The notes: a model not told the origin generated them from the letters alone. A stretch of DNA of 64,000 nt from a bacterium (GCA_024742285.1 JANSYR010000018.1:61913-125912); one strand, 5' to 3'; positions 1-9,154 are shown, numbered from the stretch's first letter. Made by a program: numbers and translations.

Positions 1-126
1 GGACACGACGCAGACGACCTCGGCGGGGAGACCGGCGTCGATGTGTTCGAAGAGGTTCTCGAGGCTCGTGCCGCTGCCGGAGAGCAGGACGGCGAGCCGC
101 AGCGGAGGCGTCGCAATTCCAGCCAC
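1..126 (-). CDS. purN: Phosphoribosylglycinamide formyltransferase, N-terminal fragment
   Basis: Only the first 42 codons lie in the window; the gene runs off the left edge. PurN transfers a formyl group from 10-formyl-THF to GAR in cytosolic purine synthesis. The fragment reads A-V-L-L-S-G-S-G-T-S-L-E-N-L, the family's first beta strand and phosphate-binding loop (ISGxGSNLQ in E. coli). The GTG at 126 is preferred because GGAG lies about 8 nt upstream; a second in-frame GTG is at 132. metF ends 28 nt upstream on the same strand, giving a folate one-carbon pair. The short fragment leaves other formyltransferase-fold enzymes possible. Confidence 0.6.
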   Translation of the reverse strand, partial: MAGIATPPLRLAVLLSGSGTSLENLFEHIDAGLPAEVVCVVS

Positions 127-154
127 GGTCACCACTCCAGACGACGGCGCCACG

Positions 155-1021
155 CTAGTCGAAGAGGTTGTGGTGGATCTCGCGGGAGGCGGGAGATCGG
201 TTCAGCGTGAAGAGGTGGATTCCGGGCACGCCGTGCTCGATCAGCTCGCGGCACTGCTCCGTCGCCCAGCGCACACCGAGGGCATAGGTCGCCTCGTCGT
301 CCCCGTCGACGCGGTCGAGCTCGGCGTTCAGCTCGTCCGGGAAGGACGTGTTGTTGACGCCGGCCATGCGCCGGATCCCCGAGACCGTCGCGATCGGCAT
401 GATGCCCGGGATGATCGGGCACTCGATCCCCGCCGCGCGCGCCGCCACCTCGAAGTCGAAGAACTTCTGGTTGTCGAGGAAGAGATTGCTGATCACGAAC
501 TCGCAGCCGGCGTCGACCTTGCTCTTCAGGTGGATCAGGTCGGTCGCCAGATCCGGCGCTTCGGGGTGGATTTCGGGGGAGCAGGCCCCGCCGATCGTGA
601 AGCCGCCGCGCGCGGCGATGAACTCGACGAGCTCGTTCGCGTAGTCGAAGGCCTCCGGCGGATTCACGAAGTCCGGGTCGTCCTTCGGCGGGTCGCCGCG
701 CAGGGCGAGGATGTTCCGGACCCCGCCCGCTTCGAGCTGGTCGAGGATCGCGGTGACCTGTTCCGGGCGGTAGCCGGTGCAGGGGAGGTGACACATCGTG
801 ACGAGGCCGATGTCACGGGTGATCTCGATCGTCAGATCGACGGTCTTCTCGCGGGTGGTGCCGCCGGCGCCCATCGTGACCGAGACGAAGCCCGGATCGA
901 GCTGCTTCAGCTCCTCGATCGTCCGGAAGAGGGAGCGGTAGCCGGCGTCGGTCTTCGGAGGGAAGAACTCGTAGGAAAGGATCGGTCCGCTCGCAGTGGC
1001 GTAGATCTCGGTGATGCCCAT
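155..1021 (-). CDS. metF: 5,10-methylenetetrahydrofolate reductase
   Basis: 288 aa, the normal size of bacterial MetF, which reduces 5,10-methylene-THF to 5-methyl-THF for methionine synthesis using FAD in a TIM barrel. The N-terminus carries S-Y-E-F-F-P-P-K-T (residues 16-24), whose Glu is the family's catalytic acid. N-I-L-A-L-R-G-D-P-P follows near residues 108-117, with later FAD/folate-site segments such as I-P-G-I-M-P-I. The open frame extends further upstream, but the ATG at 1021 gives the canonical N-terminus. It is followed by purN on the same strand and is divergent from the PfkB kinase across 135 nt. Confidence 0.95.
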   Translation of the reverse strand: MGITEIYATASGPILSYEFFPPKTDAGYRSLFRTIEELKQLDPGFVSVTMGAGGTTREKTVDLTIEITRDIGLVTMCHLPCTGYRPEQVTAILDQLEAGGVRNILALRGDPPKDDPDFVNPPEAFDYANELVEFIAARGGFTIGGACSPEIHPEAPDLATDLIHLKSKVDAGCEFVISNLFLDNQKFFDFEVAARAAGIECPIIPGIMPIATVSGIRRMAGVNNTSFPDELNAELDRVDGDDEATYALGVRWATEQCRELIEHGVPGIHLFTLNRSPASREIHHNLFD

Positions 1022-1156
1022 CCGGGAACCGTAGCATCGCTCTCGCCCGCGGTTCGCCGACCGTTGACGCCCCGCGCCCCACCGGCGAGACTGCCGCCCC
1101 TCGCGACGGTCCCGTCGCCGCTTCCCAGCCCATCCGATCGCCCTGGAGCCCCGCCC

Positions 1157-2119
1157 ATGTCCGTTCTCGTCACCGGATCCGTCGCCGTCGATCACATCAT
1201 GGTCTTCGAGGACCATTTCCGGAACCACTTCGTGAGCGACAAGCTCGAGAAGCTGAACGTCGCCTTCCACGTCCCCGAGATGACGAAGAAGTTTGGCGGG
1301 ACCGGCGGGAACATCGCCTACAACCTGGCGCGGCTCGGAATCGATCCGTTGCTGCTCGCCGCGGTCGGTCCCGACCTCGGCGCCTACGGCGACTGGATGG
1401 ATCGGAGCGGCGTGCGCCGCGACCACCTCTACGTGATCGAGGACGAGTACTGCTCGGCGTGCTTCATCACGACGGATGCCGGGAACAACCAGCTGATCTC
1501 GTTCCATCCCGGCGCGATGGATCGCGCGCACGAGAAGAAGATCGCGGACGTCGACGAGGACTTCTCGGTCGGCATCGTCTCGCCCAACGGTCGGCAGGCC
1601 ATGATCGACTACGCGCGGGACCTGAAGGCCGCCGGCAAGCTCACGGTCGTCGATCCGGGGCAGGGCCTGCCGATCCTCGACGAGGACGACCTGATCACGG
1701 CGCTCTCCGGGGCCGCGGTCTACATCGTGAACGAGTACGAATGGGAGCTCACCCGCGAGAAGACGGGCCTCGACGAGGACGGTGTCGCGGAGAAGGTCGG
1801 CGCGCTGATCGTGACCCGGGGCGAGGACGGATCGCTGCTCCGCAAGGGCGGCCTCGACTGCGGGATCGTCGTCGAGAACGAACGGACGGAGATCGCGCCG
1901 GTCAAGGCGGCCGAGGTCGTCGACCCGACGGGCTGCGGCGACGCGTATCGCGCCGGCCTCCTCTACGGGATCGCGAACGGGCTCTCCCTCGAGACGGGCA
2001 CCCGCCTCGGCAGCCTGATGGGCGCGCTCAAGGTCGCGCGCAGCGGGCCGCAGGGGATCGAGCTCGACCTCGCCGGGATCCGGAGCGAGTACCGGAGCGT
2101 CTTCGGCGAGGACTTCTGA
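1157..2119 (+). CDS. PfkB-family carbohydrate/adenosine kinase
   Basis: 320 aa ribokinase-fold enzyme that phosphorylates a sugar or nucleoside with ATP. The N-terminal signature K-F-G-G-T-G-G-N-I-A-Y-N-L (about residues 51-63) and the C-terminal D-P-T-G-C-G-D-A-Y-R-A-G (about 259-270) mark PfkB; the Asp in G-C-G-D-A is the catalytic base. The overall pattern is closer to bacterial adenosine/nucleoside kinases than to fructokinases, but the substrate cannot be assigned. The ATG at 1157 gives the expected first beta strand (S-V-L-V-T-G-S-V-A-V-D). It is divergent from metF and 52 nt upstream of the FAD oxidoreductase, so co-transcription with that gene is possible. Confidence 0.9.
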   Translation: MSVLVTGSVAVDHIMVFEDHFRNHFVSDKLEKLNVAFHVPEMTKKFGGTGGNIAYNLARLGIDPLLLAAVGPDLGAYGDWMDRSGVRRDHLYVIEDEYCSACFITTDAGNNQLISFHPGAMDRAHEKKIADVDEDFSVGIVSPNGRQAMIDYARDLKAAGKLTVVDPGQGLPILDEDDLITALSGAAVYIVNEYEWELTREKTGLDEDGVAEKVGALIVTRGEDGSLLRKGGLDCGIVVENERTEIAPVKAAEVVDPTGCGDAYRAGLLYGIANGLSLETGTRLGSLMGALKVARSGPQGIELDLAGIRSEYRSVFGEDF

Positions 2120-2171
2120 TTCGCTCTCCTCTCGCTCCTCTATTCGCTCTTCCGCGGGATAGGGTCCGGGC

Positions 2172-3299
2172 ATGGCCGAGGACGGATTCGACGTCGTCGT
2201 GATCGGAGCCGGGGTGGTCGGCCTCGCGATCGCCGCGCGCCTCGCCTCGGAAAGGCGGTCGGTCCTCGTCCTCGAACGGGAGACCGGGATCGCGCGCGGG
2301 GTCACGAGTCGCAACAGCGAAGTGATCCACGCGGGGATCTACTATCCGGCAGAGAGCCTCAAGGCCTTGTCCTGCGTGGAGGGGCGTGAACGGCTCTACG
2401 CGTGGTGCGAATCGCGCCGCGTCGATCACCGCCGGACGGAGAAGCTGATCGTCGCGACGGCGCCCGCCGAGGTTCCCACCCTCGAGTCGCTCCTCGACAA
2501 GGGACGCACCAACGGCGTCGTCGGCCTCGAGCTGATCGACGCGTCCGCGTGTCGGGCGCTCGAGCCGAGCGTGCGCGCCCATGCGGCGATCCGCTCGCCG
2601 GTGACCGGGATCGTGGACGCGCACGGGTTCTGCGCGAGTCTGCTCGCCGAGGCGGAGGCGAAGGGCGCGATCCTCGCCGTGGCGAAGAACGTCGTCGGCC
2701 TCGCGCGAGGGTCGGCGGGCTGGCGAGTCGAGGTCCGAGCCGAGGGCGAGCCGAGCGTGGAGACGATTTCCGCGGGGAGCGTCGTCGACGCCGCAGGTCT
2801 CGACGCGGATCGGGTCGCCGCGCTCGCCGGTATCGACCTCGATGCCCACCGACTCCGGCAGCATCCCTGCAAGGGGGACTACTTCGTCCTCGGACCGGGC
2901 AAGGCCGTCTCCACCTCGCGGCTGATCTATCCGGTCCCGCAGCAGGCCGGCCTCGGGATCCATCTCACCCTCGACCTCGCGGGGCGGCCTCGCTTCGGGC
3001 CGGACGCGACCTATGTCGAGAGCCGGGACGACTTCGAGGTCGAAGCGACGAAGGCGCCGCGCTTTCGAGAGGCGGTCGCGCGCTACCTGCCGGACCTCGC
3101 CGACGCGACGCTCTCGCCGGACTACGCCGGCATTCGTCCCAAGCTGGCGGGCCCGGGGGAGGCGTTTCGCGACTTCGTGGTCGAGGAAGGCAGCGACTGG
3201 GGCGCCCCGGGATTCATCGGATGTCTGGGGATCGAGTCCCCGGGACTCACGGCCGCGCTCGCGCTCGCCGAGCGCGTGGCCGGCCTGCTCTCCGCTTGA
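2172..3299 (+). CDS. FAD-dependent oxidoreductase, L-2-hydroxyglutarate oxidase-like
   Basis: 375 aa protein of the DAO/L2HGDH flavoenzyme family, which oxidises 2-hydroxy acids (typically L-2-hydroxyglutarate to 2-oxoglutarate). It has an N-terminal Rossmann motif V-V-I-G-A-G-V-V-G-L-A-I (about residues 9-20), then S-R-N-S-E-V-I-H-A-G-I-Y-Y-P, typical of L2HGDH proteins. The C-terminal F-I-G-C-L-G-I-E-S-P-G-L-T contacts the flavin in this family. Length fits LhgO (about 400 aa). No signal peptide or membrane helix is visible. It lies 52 nt after the PfkB kinase and about 70 nt before the DUF4166 gene, in the same direction. Substrate is inferred from family only. Confidence 0.85.
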   Translation: MAEDGFDVVVIGAGVVGLAIAARLASERRSVLVLERETGIARGVTSRNSEVIHAGIYYPAESLKALSCVEGRERLYAWCESRRVDHRRTEKLIVATAPAEVPTLESLLDKGRTNGVVGLELIDASACRALEPSVRAHAAIRSPVTGIVDAHGFCASLLAEAEAKGAILAVAKNVVGLARGSAGWRVEVRAEGEPSVETISAGSVVDAAGLDADRVAALAGIDLDAHRLRQHPCKGDYFVLGPGKAVSTSRLIYPVPQQAGLGIHLTLDLAGRPRFGPDATYVESRDDFEVEATKAPRFREAVARYLPDLADATLSPDYAGIRPKLAGPGEAFRDFVVEEGSDWGAPGFIGCLGIESPGLTAALALAERVAGLLSA

Positions 3300-3367
3300 C
3301 GGCCTCGAGACGGGACCGTCCCGCTTCGACGCTCATTCCGTGCCGGCGGTCGGCCGATCCGGTCACC

Positions 3368-4060
3368 ATGACGTCCGACGCCAGGGAATCCATTGTTCGA
3401 CGGGCGCTCGGCGCCGACTTCGAGAAGCTCCATCCCGAGCTCCGAAAGCGACATGCGTTCGCGAGCGCCGACGGGGTCTACTCGGTCGGGACCGGAGTGA
3501 TGGACCGGATCTGGACGGGGTCGATTATCTTCAGGCCCTTCCTGCTGATCGGTTCGATGCGGAACATCATGTTCCCCGAGAGCGGCGAGAACGTTCCGTT
3601 TCGGATCGAGTGTTGGGCCTACCGAGATCGATTCGATCGCGAGACGATCTCGCTCAACCGGAGCTATGGCCTGCGACGGGCCCGGCGCTTCGACGAGTAC
3701 GTGGTCGACGTCCCCGATTCGCCCTCGCTGATCATCTACGTCGGCAGCCACCAGCACCTCGCCGTCGACATCGCGGTGTCCTCGAGCGAGCGAGGTGGAA
3801 TCGAGTTCAGGACCGGGCGACAACGCTTGATGCTCGGGCCCTTCCGGCTTCCCTTTCCCCTCTTCGCCTCGGCGGAGGCCGTCGTCCACGAGTGGTACGA
3901 CGAAGAGGCCGCCGAGTTCCGGATCGATGGGCGCGTCCGGAATCGTCTCTTCGGTGACGTGTTCGGAGCGGTGGGTCGATTCCAGGCCTCGGTCGAGGCG
4001 ATTCCTGCGGAAGGCGTCCCGGCGCGGATTCGACCCGTGCGTGAGGAAGCGCGCTGGTAG
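3368..4060 (+). CDS. DUF4166-like protein
   Basis: 230 aa. The N-terminal segment A-L-G-A-D-F-E-K-L-H-P-E-L-R-K-R-H (about 13-29) and the later R-x-G-R-Q-R-L pattern resemble DUF4166, a domain of unknown biochemistry often found near oxidoreductases. The middle has aromatic and charged residues (R-I-E-C-W-A-Y-R-D-R-F) and beta-rich predicted segments. There is no signal peptide or clear membrane helix. It follows the flavoprotein in the same orientation with a 68-nt gap. The ATG at 3368 begins the conserved region and lacks a strong ribosome-binding site. Family assignment is by pattern only. Confidence 0.7.
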   Translation: MTSDARESIVRRALGADFEKLHPELRKRHAFASADGVYSVGTGVMDRIWTGSIIFRPFLLIGSMRNIMFPESGENVPFRIECWAYRDRFDRETISLNRSYGLRRARRFDEYVVDVPDSPSLIIYVGSHQHLAVDIAVSSSERGGIEFRTGRQRLMLGPFRLPFPLFASAEAVVHEWYDEEAAEFRIDGRVRNRLFGDVFGAVGRFQASVEAIPAEGVPARIRPVREEARW

Positions 4061-4102
4061 GGGATCTCGCTCTACGAGCGGATCGGACGCCCCGCTCGGC
4101 GT

Positions 4103-4954
4103 CTAGCCCTCCAGCCAGAGCACCGAACAGCCCATGTTGTCGCCGGCCTTCTGGCTCCGGTGGGCGTGCATCGCGGTCTCGACGACCGTGCGGCAGGTGT
4201 CGACGGCGCATCGATCGGCCGGTGCCTCCAGGGCGACGTGGCCGACCGCCGTCTGCACCGCCGAGGCCGGGTCGGCGACGCCGATCCCCGGCTCCGAGAG
4301 GCCGTCGGTCGCGAGCACGACCGCGCGCAGGTCGGAGAGGCTTCGCATTCCGATCTTCGCGTACTGGTCGAGGAGCTCCGGACGGGCTTCCTCGTACCCG
4401 AGGAAGGGCGTGAACTTCCAGGACGGGTCGCGGCCGCCGAGCTCGATCGCGTAGCCGCTGTCGACGGCGAAGAGGTGGCTGTCGCCGACGGAAAGGTGGA
4501 GCAGGAGATCGTCCTGCGGCCGGACGAGGGCGGCGACGAAGGTCGTCGGGGCCGGCGGGAGCTGGTTGCGACCGGCGACTTCGAGGATCGCGCGGTTGGC
4601 GGCCATCAGCGCTTCGATGCCCTGTTCGCGCCAGGCGGCTTCCCCGACCGCCGGAGACGAGCCGCTCGTCCATGCGGACGCGAAGCGTTCGAGCAGGATC
4701 TCGACCGCCGCCTCCGAGCCGAGCTCGCCGTGGTGTCCGTCCGCCGCGATCGCGAGGCTCCCGCCTTCACCGAGCGCGAAGGCGACGCAGTCCTCGTTCG
4801 GATCGGTATGCGAGTAGGTCTTACGCGCGCCGCCGCGCGAGAGCGCAACGGCGGCGCGGGGCAAGCCTTCGAGCTCGAGTCGGCCGATCTGTTGATGGTC
4901 GCGTCCACGAAGGAAGGCGGTCTGCATGGTGGGGGTCGGCTCTCTCGAATCCAT
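4103..4954 (-). CDS. PP2C-like serine/threonine protein phosphatase
   Basis: 283 aa (or 274 from an internal ATG at 4927). PP2C enzymes are Mn/Mg-dependent protein phosphatases. The metal-binding motifs are recognisable: A-A-D-G-H-H-G-E-L-G (usually DGMGGH), V-G-D-S-H-L-F, V-L-A-T-D-G-L-S-E and a terminal G-D-N-M-G-C-S-V equivalent to the DNxT block. It therefore probably keeps its metal-ligand Asp residues, although the first loop is unusual (H-H in place of M-G). It is cytosolic by appearance. It is divergent from a short DHp/degenerate-kinase protein, so both may belong to one phospho-signalling pair. A 15-bp repeat array abuts its start codon. Confidence 0.8.
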   Translation of the reverse strand: MDSREPTPTMQTAFLRGRDHQQIGRLELEGLPRAAVALSRGGARKTYSHTDPNEDCVAFALGEGGSLAIAADGHHGELGSEAAVEILLERFASAWTSGSSPAVGEAAWREQGIEALMAANRAILEVAGRNQLPPAPTTFVAALVRPQDDLLLHLSVGDSHLFAVDSGYAIELGGRDPSWKFTPFLGYEEARPELLDQYAKIGMRSLSDLRAVVLATDGLSEPGIGVADPASAVQTAVGHVALEAPADRCAVDTCRTVVETAMHAHRSQKAGDNMGCSVLWLEG

Positions 4955-5033
4955 GTCGGTCGTGAGGAAGTCGGTTGCGAGCGAGGTAGTCGGTCGTGAG
5001 GAAGTCGGTTGCGAGGAAGTCGGTTGCGAGAAA
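4955..5033. repeat. Five tandem 15-bp units in a divergent promoter region
   Basis: Units starting GTCGGT occur at 4955, 4970, 4989, 5004 and 5019. Four are 15 nt and one is expanded to 19 nt; they alternate between GTCGGTCGTGAGGAA and GTCGGTTGCGAGGAA types. The array begins directly upstream of the phosphatase start codon and lies in the divergent control region. It could be an operator array or simply slippage. Confidence 0.8.
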
Positions 5034-5200
5034 GCGGCGCGAGGCCACGATGAACCGATCGGATCAGAGGCGTTCCTCTCGGGTCCATCGGGAGATTACC
5101 CCCGATGACGTCGATTGGGATCGCGCGACGCGGGATGCATCGGATATGTTGCGTCCACCGCCGCGCCGCCTCCCTCGCGCGCCGGATCGAGGAGCATCCC

Positions 5201-5827
5201 ATGGGTGGCTCGAGCGACGCCGGAGTCGAGCTCGCTTTCGCGATTGCCCACGAGGTCGGCAACCACCTCGGCGGTATCCGTCTCCAGGCGCACATGCTCG
5301 ACGACGAGCTCGGCGCGCGGGAGATGGCCGAGGCGTCGGTGCTGATCGACGCATTGGCGGGGCGATCCGGGCCGCTCCTCGCGTTGCTCCGGCCGCTGCT
5401 CTCCGACGATTGGCGCAGGGCAGGGGGAGACTCCTGGGCCGGCGTACTCGGTCGTGTGGCACGGCAGATCGAGGCCGAGGGGACGCGTGGCGTTCGTTTC
5501 GAAGTCGCGGGTGTCCTCGAGACCGAGGTGGCTGCTCCGGACTTCGACTGGGTCCACCCGCTCCTGATCGCCCTCGTCGAGTCGACCCTCGCCCACGTCG
5601 CGGATCGCGGCGCCGACGCGAGCGTTCGACTCGAGCTCGTCACCGAGGGGGACGGCGTCCGGCTGGACCTCGTCGACGATGGGGCGGTCGAGGATCTGTC
5701 GGCAGCCGCTGCACGACGAGGACGTCCGCTCGCGGTTGCGATCGCGCGCGAGCTCGTCGGTCGCAGCGGCGGTCGCGTCGAGACCGACACGAGTGAAGCG
5801 AGCACGCGCGTCGGCATCCATTTCTGA
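5201..5827 (+). CDS. Histidine-kinase-like protein: DHp plus degenerate ATPase domain
   Basis: 208 aa. An H-box A-I-A-H-E-V-G-N-H-L-G-G-I (about 14-26) has the phosphoacceptor His, the following Glu and the Asn of HisKA domains, followed by a second helix. The C-terminal half looks like a HATPase fold but is eroded: the N-box reads L-L-I-A-L-V-E-S-T-L-A-H with no Asn, the G1 box is V-D-D-G-A-V, and the G2 region is R-R-G-R-P-L-A-V-A-I-A. There is no sensor, membrane segment or receiver. This layout matches stand-alone histidine phosphotransferases such as ChpT more than active kinases. The ATG at 5201 follows GAGGAG at about -10. It is divergent from the PP2C-like phosphatase. Confidence 0.7.
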   Translation: MGGSSDAGVELAFAIAHEVGNHLGGIRLQAHMLDDELGAREMAEASVLIDALAGRSGPLLALLRPLLSDDWRRAGGDSWAGVLGRVARQIEAEGTRGVRFEVAGVLETEVAAPDFDWVHPLLIALVESTLAHVADRGADASVRLELVTEGDGVRLDLVDDGAVEDLSAAAARRGRPLAVAIARELVGRSGGRVETDTSEASTRVGIHF

Positions 5828-5843
5828 ACCCGCCTGCGGCGGA

Positions 5844-6782
5844 TCAGGCGGCGAGCGAGGTCCGGGCGGGCTTCTGCCTGGGGTGGACGACGCTCGTCGG
5901 GGGCTCGCGGATGTCCCAGACGAGGCCGACGGCCTGGAAGGCGCGCAGCACGTAGTAGGTGACGTCGATCTCCCACCAGAAGAAGCCCTGGCGTGCGGAG
6001 GCCATGTAGTGGTGGTGGTTGTTGTGCCAGCCCTCGCCGAGGGTGAGCAGCGCGAGCCAGAGGTTGTTGCGCGAGTCGTCGCCGGTCTCGTAGCGCTGAC
6101 TGCCCCAGCGGTGGGCCAGCGAGTTGATCGTGTACGTCGAGTGCCAGAGCAGCACCGTCGAGACGCAGAAGCCCCAGACGAGTCCGGCAAGGCCGTCGAT
6201 CGCATAACAGAGGAGCGCGAGGGAGATCGGCACGACGATGTGCCAGCGGTTCAGCCAGACGAGCTCCGGGTAGGCGCCGAAGTCGCGGATGCGATCGAGC
6301 TCGGTTTCCTCGAACTCCCCCGAGAAGATCCAACCCTGGTGGGACCACCAGAAGCCCTTGCGCGGGGAGTGGAGGTCGCCCTCCTGATCGGAGTACCGGT
6401 GGTGGCGGCGATGGCCGCCGGCCCACCACAGGGGTCCTTTCTGGACGGCGGCGCAGCCGAGAACGGCCAGGCCGAACTGGAAGGCGCGGCTCGTCTTGAA
6501 GGTCTTGTGTGCGAAGTACCGGTGGTAGCCGGCGGTGATCCCGAAGAGGCGTGCCCAGAAGAGGCCCAGGCAGAGGGCGATCTCGAAGGCGCCGACGCCG
6601 GTGTAGAGCGCGACCAGACAGCCGGCGTGGATCGTCCAGTACACCATCGACGGGATGGCACCGAGTCGGCTCCAGAGGCCCTCGGTCTCGACGTCGCCTT
6701 CGGGGCGCGGCGGGGCCTGCGGCGCGCTGCGCTTCTGCTCTTCATCGGAGATCGGGATCGAGGCGATCGCGGATTCGCTCAC
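5844..6782 (-). CDS. Acyl-CoA/fatty-acid desaturase (delta-9 type)
   Basis: 312 aa integral membrane di-iron desaturase that inserts a cis double bond into an acyl chain. All three histidine clusters are present: H-R-Y-F-A-H (HxxxxH), H-R-R-H-H (HxxHH) and a C-terminal H-N-N-H-H-H (HxxHH). Hydrophobic segments between them fit the four-helix topology. Start is GTG at 6782, supported by AAGGAG six nt upstream. It is convergent with the DHp-type gene, which ends 16 nt away, and is divergent from typA. A role in membrane fluidity is inferred from family. Confidence 0.92.
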   Translation of the reverse strand: MSESAIASIPISDEEQKRSAPQAPPRPEGDVETEGLWSRLGAIPSMVYWTIHAGCLVALYTGVGAFEIALCLGLFWARLFGITAGYHRYFAHKTFKTSRAFQFGLAVLGCAAVQKGPLWWAGGHRRHHRYSDQEGDLHSPRKGFWWSHQGWIFSGEFEETELDRIRDFGAYPELVWLNRWHIVVPISLALLCYAIDGLAGLVWGFCVSTVLLWHSTYTINSLAHRWGSQRYETGDDSRNNLWLALLTLGEGWHNNHHHYMASARQGFFWWEIDVTYYVLRAFQAVGLVWDIREPPTSVVHPRQKPARTSLAA

Positions 6783-7080
6783 GGAAGCTCCTTCGGGGGC
6801 GAGCAGAACCTACGAATCCCATCGGGCGACAGCATCGCGGAGAGGGTGAAAGTTCCGTCAAAACGGGCTTTCCCGAGGCTTTACGCTACTTTGCCGCCGC
6901 CTCGACCGGGGGGACGAGGCCCACCCCGAAAACACTTCGCGCGCGACTCCGAGTCGATTCCCGTCCGAGCGGCGGCATCGACGAGCTTCGCCTTCGACCG
7001 CCTCCGACTCGGCCGCGCGTCCATCGCCCACGGCTCGCGCCCCCGCACGGGGCGCGTGCACCCTGCGAGATCCAACCATC

Positions 7081-8889
7081 ATGTCCGAGTCCGGTGTCCG
7101 AGAGGACCTGCGCAACGTCGCGATCATCGCCCACGTCGACCACGGCAAGACGACCCTCGTCGACGGCCTGCTGAAGGCCTGTGGCGCCTTTCGCGAGAAC
7201 GAGTCCGTCGAAGACCGGGTCATGGACTCGGGCGACATCGAGAAAGAGCGCGGGATCACGATCCAGAGCAAGAGTACCGCCGTCGTCTACGAGGGTGTGC
7301 GCATCCAGCTCGTCGACACCCCCGGCCACGCCGATTTCGGGGGCGAGGTCGAGCGCGTGCTCGGAATGGCGGATGCGGCGTTGCTCCTGTGCGACGCGTA
7401 CGAAGGCGTCATGCCGCAGACGCGCTTCGTGCTCCGCAAGGCCCTCGACCACGGGCTTCGACCGATTCTGGTCGTGAACAAGATCGACAAGCCAGAGGAA
7501 CGCGCCGAGCAGGTGGTCGACGAGGTCTTCGACCTGCTCGTCGAGCTCGGGGCCGACGACACGCAGCTCGAGTTTCCGGTCGTCTACGCCTCCGCCAAGC
7601 AGGGACTCGCGACGACCGAGTACGGTGGCGAGATGAAGGACCTCGTCCCCGTGCTCGAGACGATCCTCGAGCACGCCCCGCCGCCGAAGGTCGACGAGAC
7701 CGCCCCGCTCCAGTTCCAGGCCGTGACCCTCGGCTACGACTCGTTCGTCGGCCGTCTCGTGATCGGTCGCGTGGTGCGCGGGAAGATGAAGCGCGGTGCG
7801 CCGGTGGTTCGCGTGGGCGAAGAAGGCGTCCTGGACAATTTCCGGATCACCAAGCTCTTCGGCACGCTGGGCACCGACCGCGTCGAGATCGAGGAAGCCC
7901 GCGCGGGCGACATCGTGATCGTCGCCGGCGTCGACTCCATCCAGGTCGGCGACACCGTCTGCGAGCCGAACCAGATCGACGCGCTGCCGCGGATCGCGAT
8001 CGACCCGCCGACGATCCGGGTGAGCCTCTCGGTCAACAACTCGCCCTTCGCCGGGCGAGACGGCAAGTACGTCACGAGCCGACAGATCGGCGAGCGCCTC
8101 GAACGGGAGGGCATGTCGAACATCTCGATCGTGATCGAGCGGACCGACAAGCAGGACACGTTCGCGGTCTCGGGCCGTGGCGAGCTCCAGCTCGCGGTCC
8201 TGATCGAGACGCTCCGTCGCGAGGGCTACGAGTTCGCGGTCTCGCGTCCCGAGATCATCGTCCAGGAAGTCGCCGGCAAGCAGTGCGAACCCGTCGAGGA
8301 GGTGGTGGCCGATGTGCCCGAGACCGCCGCCGGCTCGGTCATGGAGAAGCTCGCCCAGCGCAAGGGCCGCATGGATACGATGGAGCACCACGGCGATCGT
8401 GTGCAGATGCGCTTCATCGTCCCCAGTCGCGGCCTCTTCGGCTATCGCGGCGAGTTCCTGACGGACACCCGAGGCGAAGGCATCCTCTACCGAACGGTCC
8501 AGGGATTCGAGCCCTTCGCCGGCGACCTGCCGGGCCGGAACGTCGGCCCGGTCGTCTGCACGGACCTGGGCAGGACGACGCCCCACGCGATCTTCAAGAT
8601 CCAGGAGCGGGCGACGCTCTTCGTGCCGCCGGGCGTCGACGTCTACGAGGGCCAGATCGTCGGCGAGAGCCGCCGCGCCGGCGACCTCAACGTGAACCTC
8701 ACGAAGGCGAAGAAGCTCGACAACATGCGCGCCTCCGGTCGCGACGAGAACGTGATCATCACGCCGCACAAGAAGCTCACGATCGAAGAGGCCCTCGGCT
8801 GGATCGAGGACGACGAGCTCCTCGAAGTCACGCCGGTCGATCTCCGCCTTCGAAAGAAGGTGCTCTCCCAGAGCTTCCGGAAGCGCTGA
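7081..8889 (+). CDS. typA: Ribosome-associated translational GTPase TypA/BipA
   Basis: 602 aa, standard TypA length. The G domain shows [10 protein letters not shown] (G1), E-R-G-I-T-I (G2), D-T-P-G-H-A-D-F (G3) and N-K-I-D-K-P (G4). Domain II, the two alpha/beta domains and the TypA-specific C-terminal domain (for example [11 protein letters not shown] and K-K-L-D-N-M-R) follow. TypA acts on 70S ribosomes in stress and assembly. It appears monocistronic, with about 300 nt of upstream intergenic sequence and no obvious hairpin downstream. Confidence 0.96.
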   Translation: MSESGVREDLRNVAIIAHVDHGKTTLVDGLLKACGAFRENESVEDRVMDSGDIEKERGITIQSKSTAVVYEGVRIQLVDTPGHADFGGEVERVLGMADAALLLCDAYEGVMPQTRFVLRKALDHGLRPILVVNKIDKPEERAEQVVDEVFDLLVELGADDTQLEFPVVYASAKQGLATTEYGGEMKDLVPVLETILEHAPPPKVDETAPLQFQAVTLGYDSFVGRLVIGRVVRGKMKRGAPVVRVGEEGVLDNFRITKLFGTLGTDRVEIEEARAGDIVIVAGVDSIQVGDTVCEPNQIDALPRIAIDPPTIRVSLSVNNSPFAGRDGKYVTSRQIGERLEREGMSNISIVIERTDKQDTFAVSGRGELQLAVLIETLRREGYEFAVSRPEIIVQEVAGKQCEPVEEVVADVPETAAGSVMEKLAQRKGRMDTMEHHGDRVQMRFIVPSRGLFGYRGEFLTDTRGEGILYRTVQGFEPFAGDLPGRNVGPVVCTDLGRTTPHAIFKIQERATLFVPPGVDVYEGQIVGESRRAGDLNVNLTKAKKLDNMRASGRDENVIITPHKKLTIEEALGWIEDDELLEVTPVDLRLRKKVLSQSFRKR

Positions 8890-8940
8890 GGCGAAGCGGC
8901 CCGGGCTGGTCGTCCGACGACCGGAGCGCCGTCGCGAGGG

Positions 8941-9060
8941 CCGGAGGAGATCCGTCTCGGTGACGATCGCCTCGAGGCGCTCGGCGTCGTCGAGGATCGG
9001 CAGGCACCCGAAGCGTCCCTGCAGCATCCGGGAGACCGCTTCCTCGAGCGGCGCCTCGGG
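8941..9060 (-). pseudogene. Orphan CBS-domain fragment
   Basis: Forty codons antisense to the typA-phyH gap read like the second half of a CBS domain: P-L-E-E-A-V-S-R-M-L, then G-C-L-P-I-L-D-D and L-E-A-I-V-T-E-T-D-L-L. There is no plausible start, first half or stop nearby, because the frame continues open through typA antisense. I read this as the remnant of a deleted CBS protein. An intact very small gene is unlikely. Confidence 0.5.
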
Positions 9061-9154
9061 CGCCGGCGTGCTCTCGGGTCGCCCGCCGAGCGCCGGTCGT
9101 CCGTGCCTTGACCCCGGCCCGCGCCCGCGATTCACTCCGGGCCCCGGAGCCCCA

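Noticed and set aside
155..2314. Very long antisense open frame covering metF and the PfkB gene
   Set aside because: Only the metF portion has recognisable motifs. The rest is a GC-rich mirror of the plus-strand kinase, with Arg/Pro/Glu-heavy composition.
5679..8963. Plus-strand 1094-codon frame over the desaturase and typA
   Set aside because: Repetitive Arg/Gly/Asp sequence without domains; typA is in another frame of the same strand.
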